From the NCBI GenBank assembly GCA_025506515.1, contig CM046452.1, positions 41,925,874 to 41,989,873 on the forward strand: a stretch of DNA of 64,000 nt, given 5' to 3'. Position 1 is the stretch's first letter, and every line of letters starts with the position of its first letter. This document shows, one piece after another, positions 10,906 to 22,392 of this stretch. The notes beneath the pieces are model-generated. The model made no database searches, was not told the DNA's origin, and saw only the letters and a program-made list of their open reading frames with translations. The translations under genes were made by a program, and so were the position numbers. This stretch comes from Flaveria trinervia. Lineage: Eukaryota > Streptophyta > Magnoliopsida > Asterales > Asteraceae.

Positions 10906-12129
10906 GAAGATAGAGGACTTAGAGAAAACCATTTCAGTTCTAAAACATGAGCACACAGATTTTAGGACTCAAATCAAAGATCTCATAACCAAGCTAACTG
11001 AGTGCCATGCTGAGCTTGTGATCAGCAAAGCCAGGGCATAAAAGAGTATTCTTGAAAAAGAGACCTTCAAGAACATGATATCCTCATCCCTGCACAACAA
11101 GGTGTGCTATCAAAATAGGCAGGGACTGGGATCCAATGAGATAGCTCCTCCACACACAATCTTTTCTATAAGACCTCCTAGGTGTGGAACTTGTGAAGAT
11201 GAGCTTCCTTTCATAGATCCTATGAGTGAAGAGGATAAAGAAAAGATAGTGAAGAATTTCTTTGAGAAGAGTGAAGAGGAGGATTCTAAGAAGGGCCACT
11301 ATCCTTCTAAGGAGAAGAATAAGACTGTGATGACCAAGTCCATGAGAAAGAACTTGATCAGAAAGTGCAAAAGAAAAGCAAGGAAGGCTCAAGAGATCAA
11401 GGCTACTTTTGACTCTTAGCAGAAACAAGTTTTCATCTCTGCAGGGTTTGAAGTAGTAAGGACTGAAGACATCAACTAAAACTCTTCTGCTAAGAGTTCT
11501 GGTTCTTGTTCAAATCATCTCAGCAACAAGAAGAAGACCGATCTGCTATGTACCACTGCTGCACAGCCTGGACCATCAAACTCCAAGAACAGTTCATAGC
11601 CCAAAAGGATTGTCTCAGCATCTGCAAAGATGAAGGTGGAGAAGGGATGTGACCAAAAACAGTCTTGTTCCCATCAGAAGACTCTTGTGAAGAAGAAAAT
11701 GGTGTGTGTCATGTGTGAAAGTACCACTCATATTGCTAAGGATTGTCCTTACAATCCTAAAGGTACTGTCCATATGACCAAGACAAAGACTTCAAAGAGT
11801 TCCAAGAAGATTCAAGCTTCGGAAGGAAAGTTTGTTTCCTTCGGAAGCTCCAAATCTAAGAAGAAGGCAAGTTCAAATTACCTTCGGAATAGAAGTTGGT
11901 CTCGGAAGAAAGGAATTCTTCCGAAGCACTAAAGTCTGCTGCAGTGTCTGCAGAATCTTTTGAAGGTTCAATCATCAAAATTTCTGAAGTCCCAAAAGCT
12001 TCTGAAGTTTTGAAGGTCAAGTCCAAGACTCTAAAGGTGGTGTGGAAGTCTAAGAAAAACCAAGTAACTGAGAATTCTCCATCAACAATAGCTCAAGATC
12101 CTCTCAGCACAACCATAGGATCTAAATGA
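10906..12129 (+). pseudogene. Gag-pol linker relic of E1 with a second zinc knuckle
   Basis: After frame breaks near 10905 the coding character continues: a hydrophilic helical region, a Lys-rich stretch (11330-11410) and a second CCHC knuckle (CVMCESTTHIAKDC, about 11706-11750). It then becomes Ser/Lys-rich where the DNA repeats TTCGGAAG-type words (11810-11935), the same words found in this family's LTR. Several frames and stops (about 11039, 11417, 11477, 11597, 11930) show decay. The domain order matches the region between gag and protease in this copia type; no enzyme domain is present. Confidence 0.6.
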
Positions 12130-13276
12130 TGATGATTGAAGATGGTGTACTGTATGTTTGCGCTCGTCTCACTATAAAGTCTCTTAAATTTGAAAAGTAT
12201 TAAATGACCTGTTTGAATTCCTTTAAATAGTCAAATAATACATTTTGTAAAATTTTACAAGTTTAAAAAAGCAGAACAGTCACCACTGTAGCAAATGCTG
12301 AAGGTTAATTTGTTTGACTTTTGGTCATCCGTATTGTTGACTGTAGCCAATACGTAAGACAAACTTTTGAGATTGACAGTCCGCATTTGGCTACTTTTGG
12401 TCATCTGCATTTGTTGACTATAGCAGATGCGGAGGAAAACTTTTGATTGACTGTCCGTATTTCACTACTGTAGCAAATGCGGAAGTTTTGTTTCTTATTT
12501 TTATTCTTTCCGCATTTGTGTATTGTTGCAAATGCGGAAGCTAAACTTGAAACCTTTGGCTGTCCGCATGTGTTGTGATAAATGCGAAAGAATAACTTGT
12601 GATTGTGTTCTTCAGCATTCACTGTAACAAATGCGGTAGAGTTACTTGTTTTATCCAATCCGTATTTGTACACAGTAGCAAATGCGATAGAAAAAAGTCA
12701 ATCAGTATTTGTGCAACTATATCAAATGCGGTTGACAACACGGTCAACATTGCACTGTAGAAAATGCGATAGACCTGTTCATCCGCATTTGTTAACTGTA
12801 GCAAATATGGTAGAGTAAACTCCACATTTATTTCGCACACTAATGCGGTAGAGTAAAATCATTGTCCGCATTAGTTGCACTTGAAAATAAATATTGTTAC
12901 CCGCATTAGTTGCATGCATGGGTTACCTTCACCCACATTAACTAATGCACTTACTTGTATTAGCTTTTGAACTTAATCAAAAGTTAATGTGATTGAATTG
13001 ATTACTCATCTTATGAAGAGGTGTCCTTGATTGATTTTTCTTATGAAGTTGGCTATTGAAGTTGTCAATTCTTGCTTGGATTGACTTGTATGTCACAATT
13101 AATACAAGTTTTCCAATTTTGATAGATCTTGGACTTATCATGCTTCTAATAATCTGCATAAGCTGAGATATAATGGTATGACTTATTGGAACAACACCAA
13201 CTAAAATGCTTTTTGTTTTGTTTTTCAAAATTAAGTTAATAAACAAAAATTTAGACTTACTCAAAAATTTTAAATT
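12130..13276. repeat. Post-pol spacer of E2 with CCGCATT/AATGCGG motif array
   Basis: Bases 12285-12960 hold at least a dozen degenerate copies of words like CCGCATTTG and CAAATGCGG, often paired as short inverted repeats about 20-40 bases apart. The same words fill the E2 LTR at 21405-21785. No coding region is supported; short frames crossing it are translations of the repeat. Bases 12130-12285 hold the E1/E2 junction. Confidence 0.7.
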
Positions 13277-13288
13277 ACTCCCCCTAAA
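13277..13288 (-). other. Polypurine-like tract after E2 pol
   Basis: Plus strand actcccccta; element sense TAGGGGGAGT. It lies about 960 bases beyond pol and is not followed by a recognisable LTR. E3 (47150) and E4 (58943) have the same tract at the same relative place in addition to the one at the LTR in those elements. Confidence 0.55.
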
Positions 13289-14240
13289 GTTATGTCCACA
13301 TTTGGAGAGAAACTTTAAAGATTTAAAACTTTTTGAATATTATTTTGATTAATATTAATAATGAAGAGAAAAATCTCTTTGTTCGGATCATATCAGTCTT
13401 ACATTACACTTGTGCATCCTTTATGATTAAATGGACATGATTATGAATTTGAAGATTGAAGGTATGTTTGTCCTCTTAAACCCATACCTGGTTGATATTT
13501 TGATGCAAATGACTTTTATCATGTTTTGGTTGATTTATTATTCAATGTGTACCTCACACACTAAGCATGAAATGATCAACCCCTTATACAATGCATGGTA
13601 GAACTTTTTCATAACTTTTCTTCCCAGGTTACTTAAGTCATGAAATCTCATTTTCACTGATCCTCATTGGGATTCTTTTAATTTGATCATTTTTCATGTT
13701 GATCCACATTGGGATTCTTTCACTTCACTTTGGAAGGTGATCCATGATAGGATTCTTTTGTTCATTCACTTGGAATGTATTACTTTGTTGATTCATCCAA
13801 TTTTGGATGTGTTCCATATGGGAATCTTTTGGATCATGACATCTACACTATGTGCAAGTTTCATCAGGTCTTTGCTCAGCAAAACAAAGATAAAACATGA
13901 TGTGGTGAAAGAGATTCATAAAGTATTATTACCATGTGTGTTTAGGCTACTACACACCCATGCATTCAGATAAGCCAATACATACCTGTACTTTGTGATG
14001 AGTGTTTCACAATTGAATATGTCTTTAATTTGCATGTATATTTTCTTCCAAGTTGAGCCTTCCAACATATCTGGTAAGTCATTTCAGTCTTTTACATTTT
14101 GAAATTAAGCATAGTGAATGATATAACGACTATAATTATATCATTTCCCAAAAAATTCTTTTCTTCATCAAACTTGATTTCTTTCTGTGGTTTTCTAATG
14201 TTTTAAATTATTTTTGATGTTTTTCATAGTTTTTACTCAA
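13289..14240. other. Non-coding spacer between E2 pol and the polypurine-like tract
   Basis: AT-rich, with repeated phrases about cattgggattctttt at 13660-13830 and a copy of the AGGTC...CAGCA...AAAGA spacer motif at 13864-13890 that is also present in E3 and E4. No ORF is supported. Confidence 0.45.
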
Positions 14241-15725
14241 GGTTAATCATGCCAATTGACTGAACCAGAAATTCAAACCTACTAGGTTCAAATGCCTTAG
14301 TAAACAAATCAGCTAATTGATTTTCAATTGGTACTTGAATCAATTTGATTAAACCCTTTTCAGCACAGTCTCTCAAAAAATGATATCTGATCTCAATATG
14401 TTTTATTTTTTAGTGCTAAACTAGATTATTAGTTATAAAGACAACAGCTGTTGTCACTAGAAATTGGTGTGTGCAAGAAGTTAAAACCATAATCAAGCAT
14501 CTGGTTTTGAATCTAGAGAACTTGAGAGCAACATGCTGATGCAACAATATACTCAGCTTCTGCTGTGGACACCGACACATTTGTCTGCTTCTTGCATTGC
14601 CAGGATACTAGTCTAGGACCAAGAAATTGACAACCGCTAGAAGTGGATTTTCTGTTGAAGTTGCATCCTCCATAATCATTGTCTGTGTAGGCATAGAGAT
14701 TAAATTCTCCTTCCTTTGGATACCATAACCCAAGAGCTGGCTTGCCCTTCAGATATCTGAATATCCTCTTGACTAGGTTCACATGTGATTCTTTTGGATC
14801 GGCTTGATATCTGGCACACACACAAACACCAAACATAATGTCAGGCCTACTGGCTGTTTGATACATAAGTGAACCTATCATTGATTGATAGTAAGTCTGA
14901 TACACTGATTTGCCTTCAGGGTCAGGTCCATTCTTCACTTTAGTATCCATAGAAGTTCTGATAGACTGACAGTCAGCAAAGTGAAATTTCTTCAACATGG
15001 TTTCTATATATTTTGATTGGTTGATGAAGATTCCATCTGCTGTTTGTTGGACTTGCACCCCTAGAAAGAAGGTGAGTTCCCCCATAACACTTATTTGGAA
15101 CTTTGAATGCATAAGGTCTTCAAATTCTTTGTAGAGTTTCTTGTTTGTCGATCCAAATATAATGTCATCCATGTAGATCTGGACTAATAGCATCCTCTTA
15201 TTCTTCTGAAGAGAATCTGATCAATCTTTCCTCTTTCATACCCATGTTCAAAAAGAAAGGATGATAGAGTCTCATACCATTTTCTTGGTGTTTGATGAAG
15301 ACCATACAGAGCTTTGTCAAGCTTGTAAACTCTATGAGGGAAATCTGGATCTTCAAAGCCAGGTGGTTGACTCACATAGACTTCTTCAGCAATCTTTCCA
15401 TACAGGAAGGCACACTTTACATCCATTTGAAAAATAGTAATTTTCATGGACGCAGAATATGCAAGAAAGATTCTGATTACTTCTAGTCTGCTAATAGGAG
15501 CAAACACTTCATCGTAGTTGATTCCTTCTTCCTGAGTGTATCCCTGTGCTACTAGTCTTGCTTTATTTCTGATGACTATCCCTCTATCATTAGTTTTGTT
15601 TCTGTACAGCCATATGGTACCGATAGGGTATTGTCCTTCGGGAAGATCTACTAGTTGCCATACTTCTTGCTTCTTGAACTGGAGCAATTCTTCCTACATT
15701 GCTTCAATCCAACTATTGTCTTGAA
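14241..15725 (-). pseudogene. Reverse transcriptase-RNase H of E2
   Basis: Copia RT (RVT_2) followed by RNase H. Visible motifs: NKARLVAQGYTQ, FAPISRLEVIRI, DVKCAFLYG, KALYGLHQ, the catalytic YMDD (QIYMDDIIFGS), FFLGVQV, GSLMYQTASRPD and RNase H words (AYTDNDYGG, SWQCKKQ, STAEAEY). A frameshift separates the halves near 15190. A TAG at 14513-14515 replaces the Trp that E4 retains (CSQILW versus CSQVL-stop). Coding similarity continues past the stop to about 14240 (element C-terminus). The enzyme would copy element RNA in virus-like particles; this copy is dead despite an intact active site. Confidence 0.85.
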
Positions 15726-16520
15726 GTGCCTCTTTGATGTTTTTGGGTACTGTTTGACATAGAAAGCATGAGAACAAACAGATGTTTGCAATACTAGACT
15801 TGCTTCTTGTCACCCTCTTATTAAGATCACCAATAATGGTTTCAACTGGATGATTCTTGTGTTTACTTGTGGTTGGAATGGTGTCACCAGCAATAGTTAC
15901 ATCAAGATTGGAGACATTTAGTTCATTATGGTCAGAGGCACATTCATCTTGTATTGTTGTTGAATTATGAAGATTGTCAGCTTCTGTTTCAGTAACTGCT
16001 ACATCTTCAGCAACACTGAGGTTGCTTGCATCATTTGATGTACCTTGTGTTTCTACTGGATGAGAATCTTGTTTTCGATTTCTGATCTCATTTGACAAGT
16101 CATTGAGTGAGATGGTACCAGGCTGGGACCTTCTTCAGAAGAACACTAAGGCTTGTGACAGATGTCTGATGGGATCAGCTTGAAGAGGAACATCTTCATT
16201 CATATGTTCATCAAATGTAGGTGGAATCAGTGGATAATTATCTCTTCTTTCTACAGTTGATGAAGTATCACCTGAATGTATATTTCCTGCATCAGCCAAG
16301 TGAAATTGGTCAAATGATTTTGTAAATGTGTCAATATCAAACAACTAGTCAGGACCATTTGTAGATTTGGAAAACGAATGTTCTTTTAATTGAACATTTG
16401 TAGATTCATCAATAATGTTCAGTCTAGGATTGAACACTCTATAAGTCTTTAAGACAGAAGAATAACCTACAAAGAATCCTTCATTAGACTTGGATGAAAA
16501 TTTTTTCCAAATGATCACGG
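15726..16520 (-). pseudogene. Integrase C-terminus to RT linker of E2
   Basis: Two minus-strand frames (16098-15694 and 16344-16135) rich in Ser, Asp, Asn and Thr cover the poorly conserved region between copia integrase and RT. The end near 15700 has NIKEALQDNSWIEAM, the conserved entry to RT. Stops near 16135 and 16350 interrupt it. Confidence 0.6.
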
Positions 16521-17335
16521 GTGTTTAATATTGAGACTGGACAACCAAATATTTAAGGAATCCAATAAATGGTTTCCTATGAAAGATCAGTTCATAAGGT
16601 GTCATGTTACTTTCTTTAACAATCAGAGTTCGATTTTGCATAAAGCACGATCTGTTAACTACTTCTGCCCAGAAGGTGATTGGTAGTTTAGCATCGGCTA
16701 GCATCATTCTTGCTGCTTCAATCAGTGTTCTATTTCGCCTTTCAGCTACCTTATTGTGTTGAGGAGTTCTAGCTGCACTGAATTGATGGGCAATGCCTTT
16801 GGTTGCACAAAAGGAACTCATATTTTCATTTTTGAACTTTGTACCATTATCACTTCTTATTATTTTGACCTTAAGATCAAGTTGATTTTCAATTTTAGTG
16901 ATAAATTCTTGAATGATTTGGGATGCTTCGTTTATGTAGCAGGAAGAACACCCATGTGAATCAAGAAAAGTCATCAACGATCACCAAACAATACTGTTTC
17001 TTTCCCATACTCATTGCATGAGTTGGTCCAAATAGATCCATGTGAAGTAACTTCAATGGAGTATTGTTAGTGTTCACCAGCTTGGTTTTGTGAGACGATT
17101 TGTATTGTTTTCCTTTGAGGCACGCTGAACATTGATCAATAAAATTGATTTCTTTTTTAAGAAGACCAATGACATGGTTTCCTTTGACTAACTTGTTCAT
17201 ATTTTTAAAGTTAGTGTGCCCCAAACGTCTATGCCAAAGTTGTGACTCAACAAATGATGCTTTAGAGAAAAGACACGTTTCTTCCTTAGGTGATGCAGAA
17301 CACAGGTTTAAGACATATGTATTATTCTTCCTCTG
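16521..17335 (-). pseudogene. Integrase of E2
   Basis: GAG-pre-integrase zinc region (CSACLKGKQ) at 17224-16961, then the catalytic core: first Asp in LLHMDLFGP, second Asp in RSDNGTKFKN, Glu in VAERRNRTLIE, so the DDE triad is present. The core is split by a frameshift near 16970 and ends near 16525 (FLKYLVVQSQY). The family inserts cDNA into chromosomes, leaving 5-bp duplications. Confidence 0.85.
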
Positions 17336-17680
17336 AGTCTTTAAGACAACCCATTCTTTAGGGATCTGAAATCCAGGTATCAGAATGTAGCAGTGAGTGT
17401 CTGTAAAGTGAGTGGAATATTTTTTGTCGTAGATCTAAGACACGCTTAGCAGATTGAAATTCAGTTGTTCACAGTAATTCACTCTGTCAAAGCTCAGCAT
17501 CCTATTTGTCACAGATCCTTCTCCTGTAATTCTACCAGCTTCTGAATCTCCACCGAATGCCATAGTAGTTCCTTGTATGTACTTGACATCATGATGGAGG
17601 GAACGATCTCCAGTCATGTGTCGGGAGCATCCACTGTCTACGTACCATAGGCTATTAGATCTGTGTGGATGAACCTACAA
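17336..17680 (-). pseudogene. Aspartic protease of E2
   Basis: The sense strand encodes the copia protease hallmark VDSGCSRHMTGD at about 17645-17600, followed by FGGDSEAGRITGEG and NFNLLSVS at 17617-17435. The catalytic DSG is intact. A stop at 17435 cuts the frame before the GAG-pre-integrase region. The family enzyme releases gag and pol proteins. Confidence 0.75.
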
Positions 17681-17883
17681 GCAAAAAGAACTAATTAGAA
17701 TAAGGAACCCAAGCCATGATGGTCTTGGGTTTCCCGTTCCTATTCATGATAGTCACCTCCTGGTATTTCCCTCTGAACTGTGATTTGGATGGAGGTGTTC
17801 TGGGAGATTTTTTGTAATGAATTGGTCGAGTCATCTCATCAACATCTACTGAGGATTCAGATGAATAATGAAATCGTTGGTCT

Positions 17884-18474
17884 CTATTTCTTTGTAAAAT
17901 TTTGCCCGAGTTTCATTATCAAAGGTGGTTTTTGCTTAGGAAGGTCAAGTTTGTGTTTCATTGTAAAATGATTTCTTTGACCCTTCCTTAAATCCTTCAA
18001 GTTATTTCTGTCATTTGTTGATCTAGGTGTCCTAGATTGAGTATTATGAAGATGAGGTCTGACAGAGTGCATCACAGTAGATGTTTTTGAGATGGGCTTG
18101 TGTTGGGGAATTCTCAACCCCTTCTGATTAATGTAACAATCGGATGTATTGTGATTGTTCATGTCACGGATTGAACAATACTTGTTGAAATAACAATTTT
18201 CGGTGGAGTGATTATTCATATCACAAATAGAACAATATTGATTGAAGAAGCATTTATCTGTCTTGTGATTAAACATGTCACAACTATCATAATACATTTG
18301 TTTGTTTCTTGAATCAGATTTTTCCTTGTGTGACTCAACTGATACTTTCTTTTGATGAGTTACTTTCTTTTCTTTAGGCGATGAATCGGAATCAGCCCTT
18401 TTAGTAGTTTGCTTCACAACACTACTTTTGTTTAGTTGTCTGGGCTGTTTCTGTTTCTTCAACCTATTTCTCAC
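17884..18474 (-). pseudogene. Tandem zinc-knuckle region of E2 linker
   Basis: Three consecutive copies of a roughly 23-residue unit with spacing C-x2-C-x4-H-x4-C. The middle unit is complete (CSICDMNNHSTENC). The first has lost its first Cys (YDSCDMFNHKTDKC) and the third its second (CSIRDMNNHNTSDC). The N-terminal side is Lys/Ser-rich. E4 shows the same kind of repeated knuckle at 63895-64000. These lie outside the gag nucleocapsid knuckle and may bind RNA; the function is not known to me. Confidence 0.7.
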
Positions 18475-19562
18475 TTCTTTCTCAAACTGGTCAACATGTT
18501 CCTTGTTACAGATATCAAACCCAACTCCATACCTTAACCTTGATGACTGAGGGTCTGATAAGTTTTATGTGTTGAACTCAGTTTTTATAGTTTGGTTCCT
18601 TTTTAGTGAAAGCTTTTCTGATTTGCTTGAATTTTGTGGAGATATAATCTCATTATCAGAACTACTCTTAGTAGTGGGTTTCACTATCTTGACATATTTC
18701 TTTTTGCCTTGTAAAACAGATGGTATGAATTTTATAAAAGGTACAATTGCTTTTACAGGGCTTGATGGTTTCATGACACTCACTATCTTGTCTAAACACT
18801 CTTTGATTTTGATTGGGTGACCTAATTTGATTTTATCCTCATTGGTCTCAAAATAAACATTAGATTTGTTTTGAGGATTTGTCACTTGTTCCACTACTGA
18901 TTTAGGTTCCATAGTTTTAGGTTTAATTGAATCAGAGAGTGAGACAGAGTCAGGCATGACAGTGTAATTGTCATTGTATGGTGGAGGACTTGAATTATAC
19001 CCAATCCCTGACATGTCCTTTGGATCCTTTTGGGAATCCAGCATCTCTTGCAGCTTGACTGAAGACATTTGAAACTTTTCAAGTTTCACTTCAGTCATAG
19101 ATTGTTGAGCTTTAGCTTGAGCTAACTTTTCAATAAGTAGCTCATTTTCAGCTGCAAGAATGTATTTCTCACCATGCAGTTTTTCTATGTCAGAAATGAG
19201 AGATTTGATTTTGATTTCAAAACCTTTTAATTCTCTCTTCATCATTCCAACTTCACTTTTTCTTCTTTGATTTTATCTGCCAGTTTATGGTTGTGTTCCC
19301 TATACTCTCGTAATTCATTAATGCATTTTTCAATATAAAGGTTAGTGTTTATCTCCATAGGCATTGAAGATGGTCAGTCGTTGATGTGAGCCATAAGAGC
19401 ATGATTTTGGAATTGAAGCTTGACTTCCTCAGCATACACACTCCAGTCACATAATTGTTTTATCACAAGGGAACTGACAGAAGGCTGACTACTTGCATGA
19501 GCTTGATTTGTCAGCTGTGGTTGATTCTGGTATGTTTGTTGATGATAAGAATGATGATACTG
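18475..19562 (-). pseudogene. Coiled-coil linker between gag and protease of E2
   Basis: The frame 19245-18565 begins with a heptad-like helical segment (KGFEIKIKSLISDIEKLHGE, LIEKLAQAKAQQ) and then becomes Ser/Pro/Lys-rich. This matches the spacer between gag and the protease of these copia polyproteins. It is separated from gag and from the knuckle region by stops, so it is a relic. Confidence 0.55.
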
Positions 19563-20837
19563 CTATTGTTGATTGTTGGAGTGATAGCTTGAGTTGGGCT
19601 GTGATGATAGTTGTCCTGGAAAGTTCCTTTGATAGTTGTTTCTTTTAGGGGCATTGCACTCTCTCGAGAAATGGCCAGTCATGCCACAGTTAAAGCATTT
19701 CACCTTGGATTTATCATATCCAAGTTTTGTGTTCTCATTCAGGCTCAACTTTCTTCCTTTCTTGAAGAATTTCTTGGCTCTCATGGCAATCATTGCCATT
19801 TGCCAATGTAGATCCATTTCCACAATATCATCAGGATCCATTTCTTCCAAATTTTCCTGAATTAGGTGGGCAGAAGTGAGTCTTCCTCCCAGGTAGGCTT
19901 CAAAGCTTGCAACAAAGGCATTGTAAGTTGCGTTTTGCTCTTCTGATCTTGAGTTCAGGAAATGTTTGAGGAGCAGTGGAGACTTTAGGTGCTTGTGACA
20001 AAGTTGATGGATGATTGAATGGTGGAGTTGCAATGAACCCAGTATTGTTCATTTGATCTCTTGATGAGATGAAATCATCTTCCTCAGTGATTAAAGCATT
20101 TTCAACATAATGAGATTCTGAAGGAAATTTGTAAGCCTCAATCACTCTTGGTCCACTCAGGTTTCTGCTTCGTTCATCAAGTTCCAAAGCTTCAATTTTG
20201 GCTATCATAATGTCTACAGTGGTACTCTCAAGATCAAGAGTATTTTTCAGCATGGTCACATTCTGTTTCCATCTTTCAGGGAGACTGTGAAGCATTTTCT
20301 TGTTAAGTTCTTTGATATTGTAAGAGACTCCTATGATTTCCAAGTCATTTACCAACTGTACAAATCTGTGCAGTTGTTTTGATATGGATTCTCCTTTGGT
20401 GTGGTGGAAGGTTTCATACTGATTGACCAGCTTGTCTTTGTTAATTTCAGCCACCTCACTACTTCCTTCACACATAATTTTCAGTGCATCCCAAACAGCT
20501 TTAGCAGTTCCATACTTTTCCAATCTTTTCAGCACATCCATCTTGAGTGCTTGAGTCAAAATTGAGTATGCTTTGAGGTCAATCTTGATTTTCTTATAGT
20601 CATCTTCATCAAGAGTTAAGTCTTCAATGGGTATTCTAGCAGGCTTGTAAAATGCAGCTTGAGCTATTGATAGAGTAACAGGGATGTGTGAACCCTTACA
20701 TTTGAAATCCAAAAATCAAGATCTACACCTGTGATATAATTTCTAAACCTTATTCTCCATAGTTTAAACTCATATTTGTGTTTAATAATGGGAGGTTTAG
20801 GTGTATGACCAAGTTCAGAGTAACTGTTAGAATCCAT
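19563..20837 (-). pseudogene. gag of E2
   Basis: The start is best placed at ATG 20837 (MDSNSYSELGHTPKP, with WRIRFRNYITG shortly after). A frameshift near 20715 leads into a frame with UBN2-type capsid features (AVWDALKIMCEGSSEV, SLPERWKQNVTMLKN) to 19900. A second shift near 19930 leads to HWQMAMIAMRAKKFF and one CCHC knuckle (CFNCGMTGHFSREC, about 19705-19660), ending at 19563. These intact Trp residues help interpret the broken E1 gag. Confidence 0.8.
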
Positions 20838-21084
20838 GTTGATTTGTGTAAGTATAGATTTAGTTGATTTTAAGATTGATTATGTTTGATGATTCCAACT
20901 TGTTCAAGCAGTTCTTTTGAGGTTCAGAATGAGTTCTGTAATGATTTTCTTGCTATTTGACAGGAGTATTCTTGTTGTTTACTAAGTAAAGATGATGATA
21001 TCCACTACTAGCAACTTGATTACCAGATCAATCGAATTCTATTCAGTCTGTGTGTAGATCTAAAAGAGAATCGAGAGCCAAAGT

Positions 21085-21094
21085 TCTGATACCA
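21085..21094 (-). other. Primer-binding site of E2
   Basis: Element sense TGGTATCAGA, two bases inside the 5' LTR: initiator tRNA-Met type. Confidence 0.8.
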
Positions 21095-21096
21095 AT

Positions 21097-21868
21097 TGAC
21101 TGAGGTTGAGTAAGAGTGATATTCTTAGTTTGAATCGAATATGATAATCAAGTCAATGATTGAGTGGCGGAAACAAAGAATCAAAGAACATTCAATGCAA
21201 GAAAAATACTCATAAATGCTGTTGGTATTGATATATGAAAGTTAATAAACTACATAGAATAATTACAACAAGAATTCTCTATCTATCAGATGTCACCTCA
21301 AGTACGAGGTGTCTATTCAATTTATAGGCGGACAAGATGCCTTTTACAAAATGACTAAACTACCCCTGACCTATTACATCAGAACTAGTCTAAGTCTCCA
21401 TCCGCATCTTTACTTGTTCATCCGCATTGACAAATGCAGATGACTTAACTTGATCAACATTTCTTCACTTGATCACCGCATTAGTATGTTGGTCATCCGC
21501 ATTGGTTAATGCCGATGAACAAATACTTGTGTGCATTTGTTCGTCATCCGCATTTGTCAATGCGGATGAGCAAAGTCTTGTCCGCATTTACTTTGTTTTC
21601 CGCATTAGTCAATGCGGAAGAGTAAGTACTTGTCCGCATTTACTTTTTGGTCTTCCGCATTTGTCAATGCGGAAGAACAAATACTTGTCCATATTTGTTC
21701 TTTGTCTTCCGCATTGACAAATGCGGGAGACAATACTTTATTATTCTAAGCAGATTCTTCTAAGCAGATTCTTCATCCGCATTTCTTCTTGGACTTGAGG
21801 GATTTCAACAGAACAATCATCAAATCACCCATTGAGTTGGCATGTATGATCCTTTCAAGGGTCCAACA
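21097..21868 (-). repeat. 5' LTR of E2 with CCGCATTTG hairpin array
   Basis: Element sense starts TGTTGGACCCTTG and ends CCTCAGTCA. Bases 21405-21785 contain about ten short inverted repeats such as CCGCATTTGTCAATGCGG with the trailer AAGAACAAATACTTGT; several arms are perfect 7-mers. The array differs from the motifs of the other families in the window. Confidence 0.8.
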
Positions 21869-22037
21869 CTTTTGTAAACAGTTAAATGAGGATGTATTGC
21901 TTAACAACAGTGTTTTAAATGTAATTAATGGTTTCTGATAAATTTTTTCCACTGCTTAAGTTTGTATAATTATAATGTTTAATATTTTAGCTTCTATGAT
22001 TGACCAACTACGAGGTCTCCGGGAACGTGGCCTTACA
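21869..22037 (+). repeat. Truncated 5' LTR of the Ty3 element
   Basis: Only the last 169 bases remain, from CTTTTGTAAACAG to GGCCTTACA. They match the 3' ends of the LTRs at 29409-29577 and 37046-37217. The cut coincides with the outer end of the E2 LTR, which suggests that E2 inserted here. Confidence 0.8.
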
Positions 22038-22040
22038 AGT

Positions 22041-22053
22041 TGGTATCAGAGCC
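22041..22053 (+). other. Primer-binding site of the Ty3 element
   Basis: TGGTATCAGAGCC three bases after the LTR; initiator tRNA-Met type. Confidence 0.85.
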
Positions 22054-22392
22054 AATGTTTAAGAGAATTGGGTTAAATAAACTTTTAAAACCTAAACTTA
22101 AACTGAAAATGGGACAAATGGAGGGATGTCAGCCTGAGTAGCTACGTCCCATTAGGTATGTCTTTTCTTAATGTTAAACGGTATTATGTGCGCATGTTAT
22201 GTGACTTATGTACTCCTAGTAGATTTAGATACTGATTAAATCAGGATAGGAGATGCTTAGGGTATGAAGAGTAAACTAAGTGGTTAATCACAACTGGCCA
22301 CTATAATTAGGGACTTACTATACTTGACATAAACTAAGTGTACCTTGAATGATCGCGTTGGTGTTTGAATCTTGTAAGTGTGCGTTTAAAGG

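Larger units (their letters stand above)
8635..12280 (+). mobile_element. E1: 5' half of a plus-strand Ty1/copia element
   Basis: Order: 5' LTR (8635-9386), primer-binding site (9389-9400), gag (from 9471) and the start of the gag-pol linker up to about 12130. Protease, integrase, RT and the 3' LTR are absent; sequence from about 12290 belongs to the post-pol spacer of minus-strand E2. The junction lies somewhere in 12130-12290. E1 therefore looks like an element inserted in E0 and later cut by rearrangement with E2. Confidence 0.75.
12290..21868 (-). mobile_element. E2: minus-strand Ty1/copia element, gag-pol relic with 5' LTR
   Basis: Reading leftwards: 5' LTR (21868-21097), primer site, gag (from 20837), linker with tandem zinc knuckles, protease, integrase, RT/RNase H (ending near 14240), then a repeat-bearing spacer. 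No matching 3' LTR or accessory ORF was found on the left, where E1 begins. On the right the LTR abuts a truncated Ty3 LTR, so E2 probably inserted into that LTR and its left end was lost later. Confidence 0.8.

Noticed and set aside
13277..14240. Left LTR of E2 adjacent to the polypurine-like tract
   Set aside because: The sequence left of the tract does not match the E2 LTR at 21097-21868 beyond the motif words, so no 3' LTR was called.
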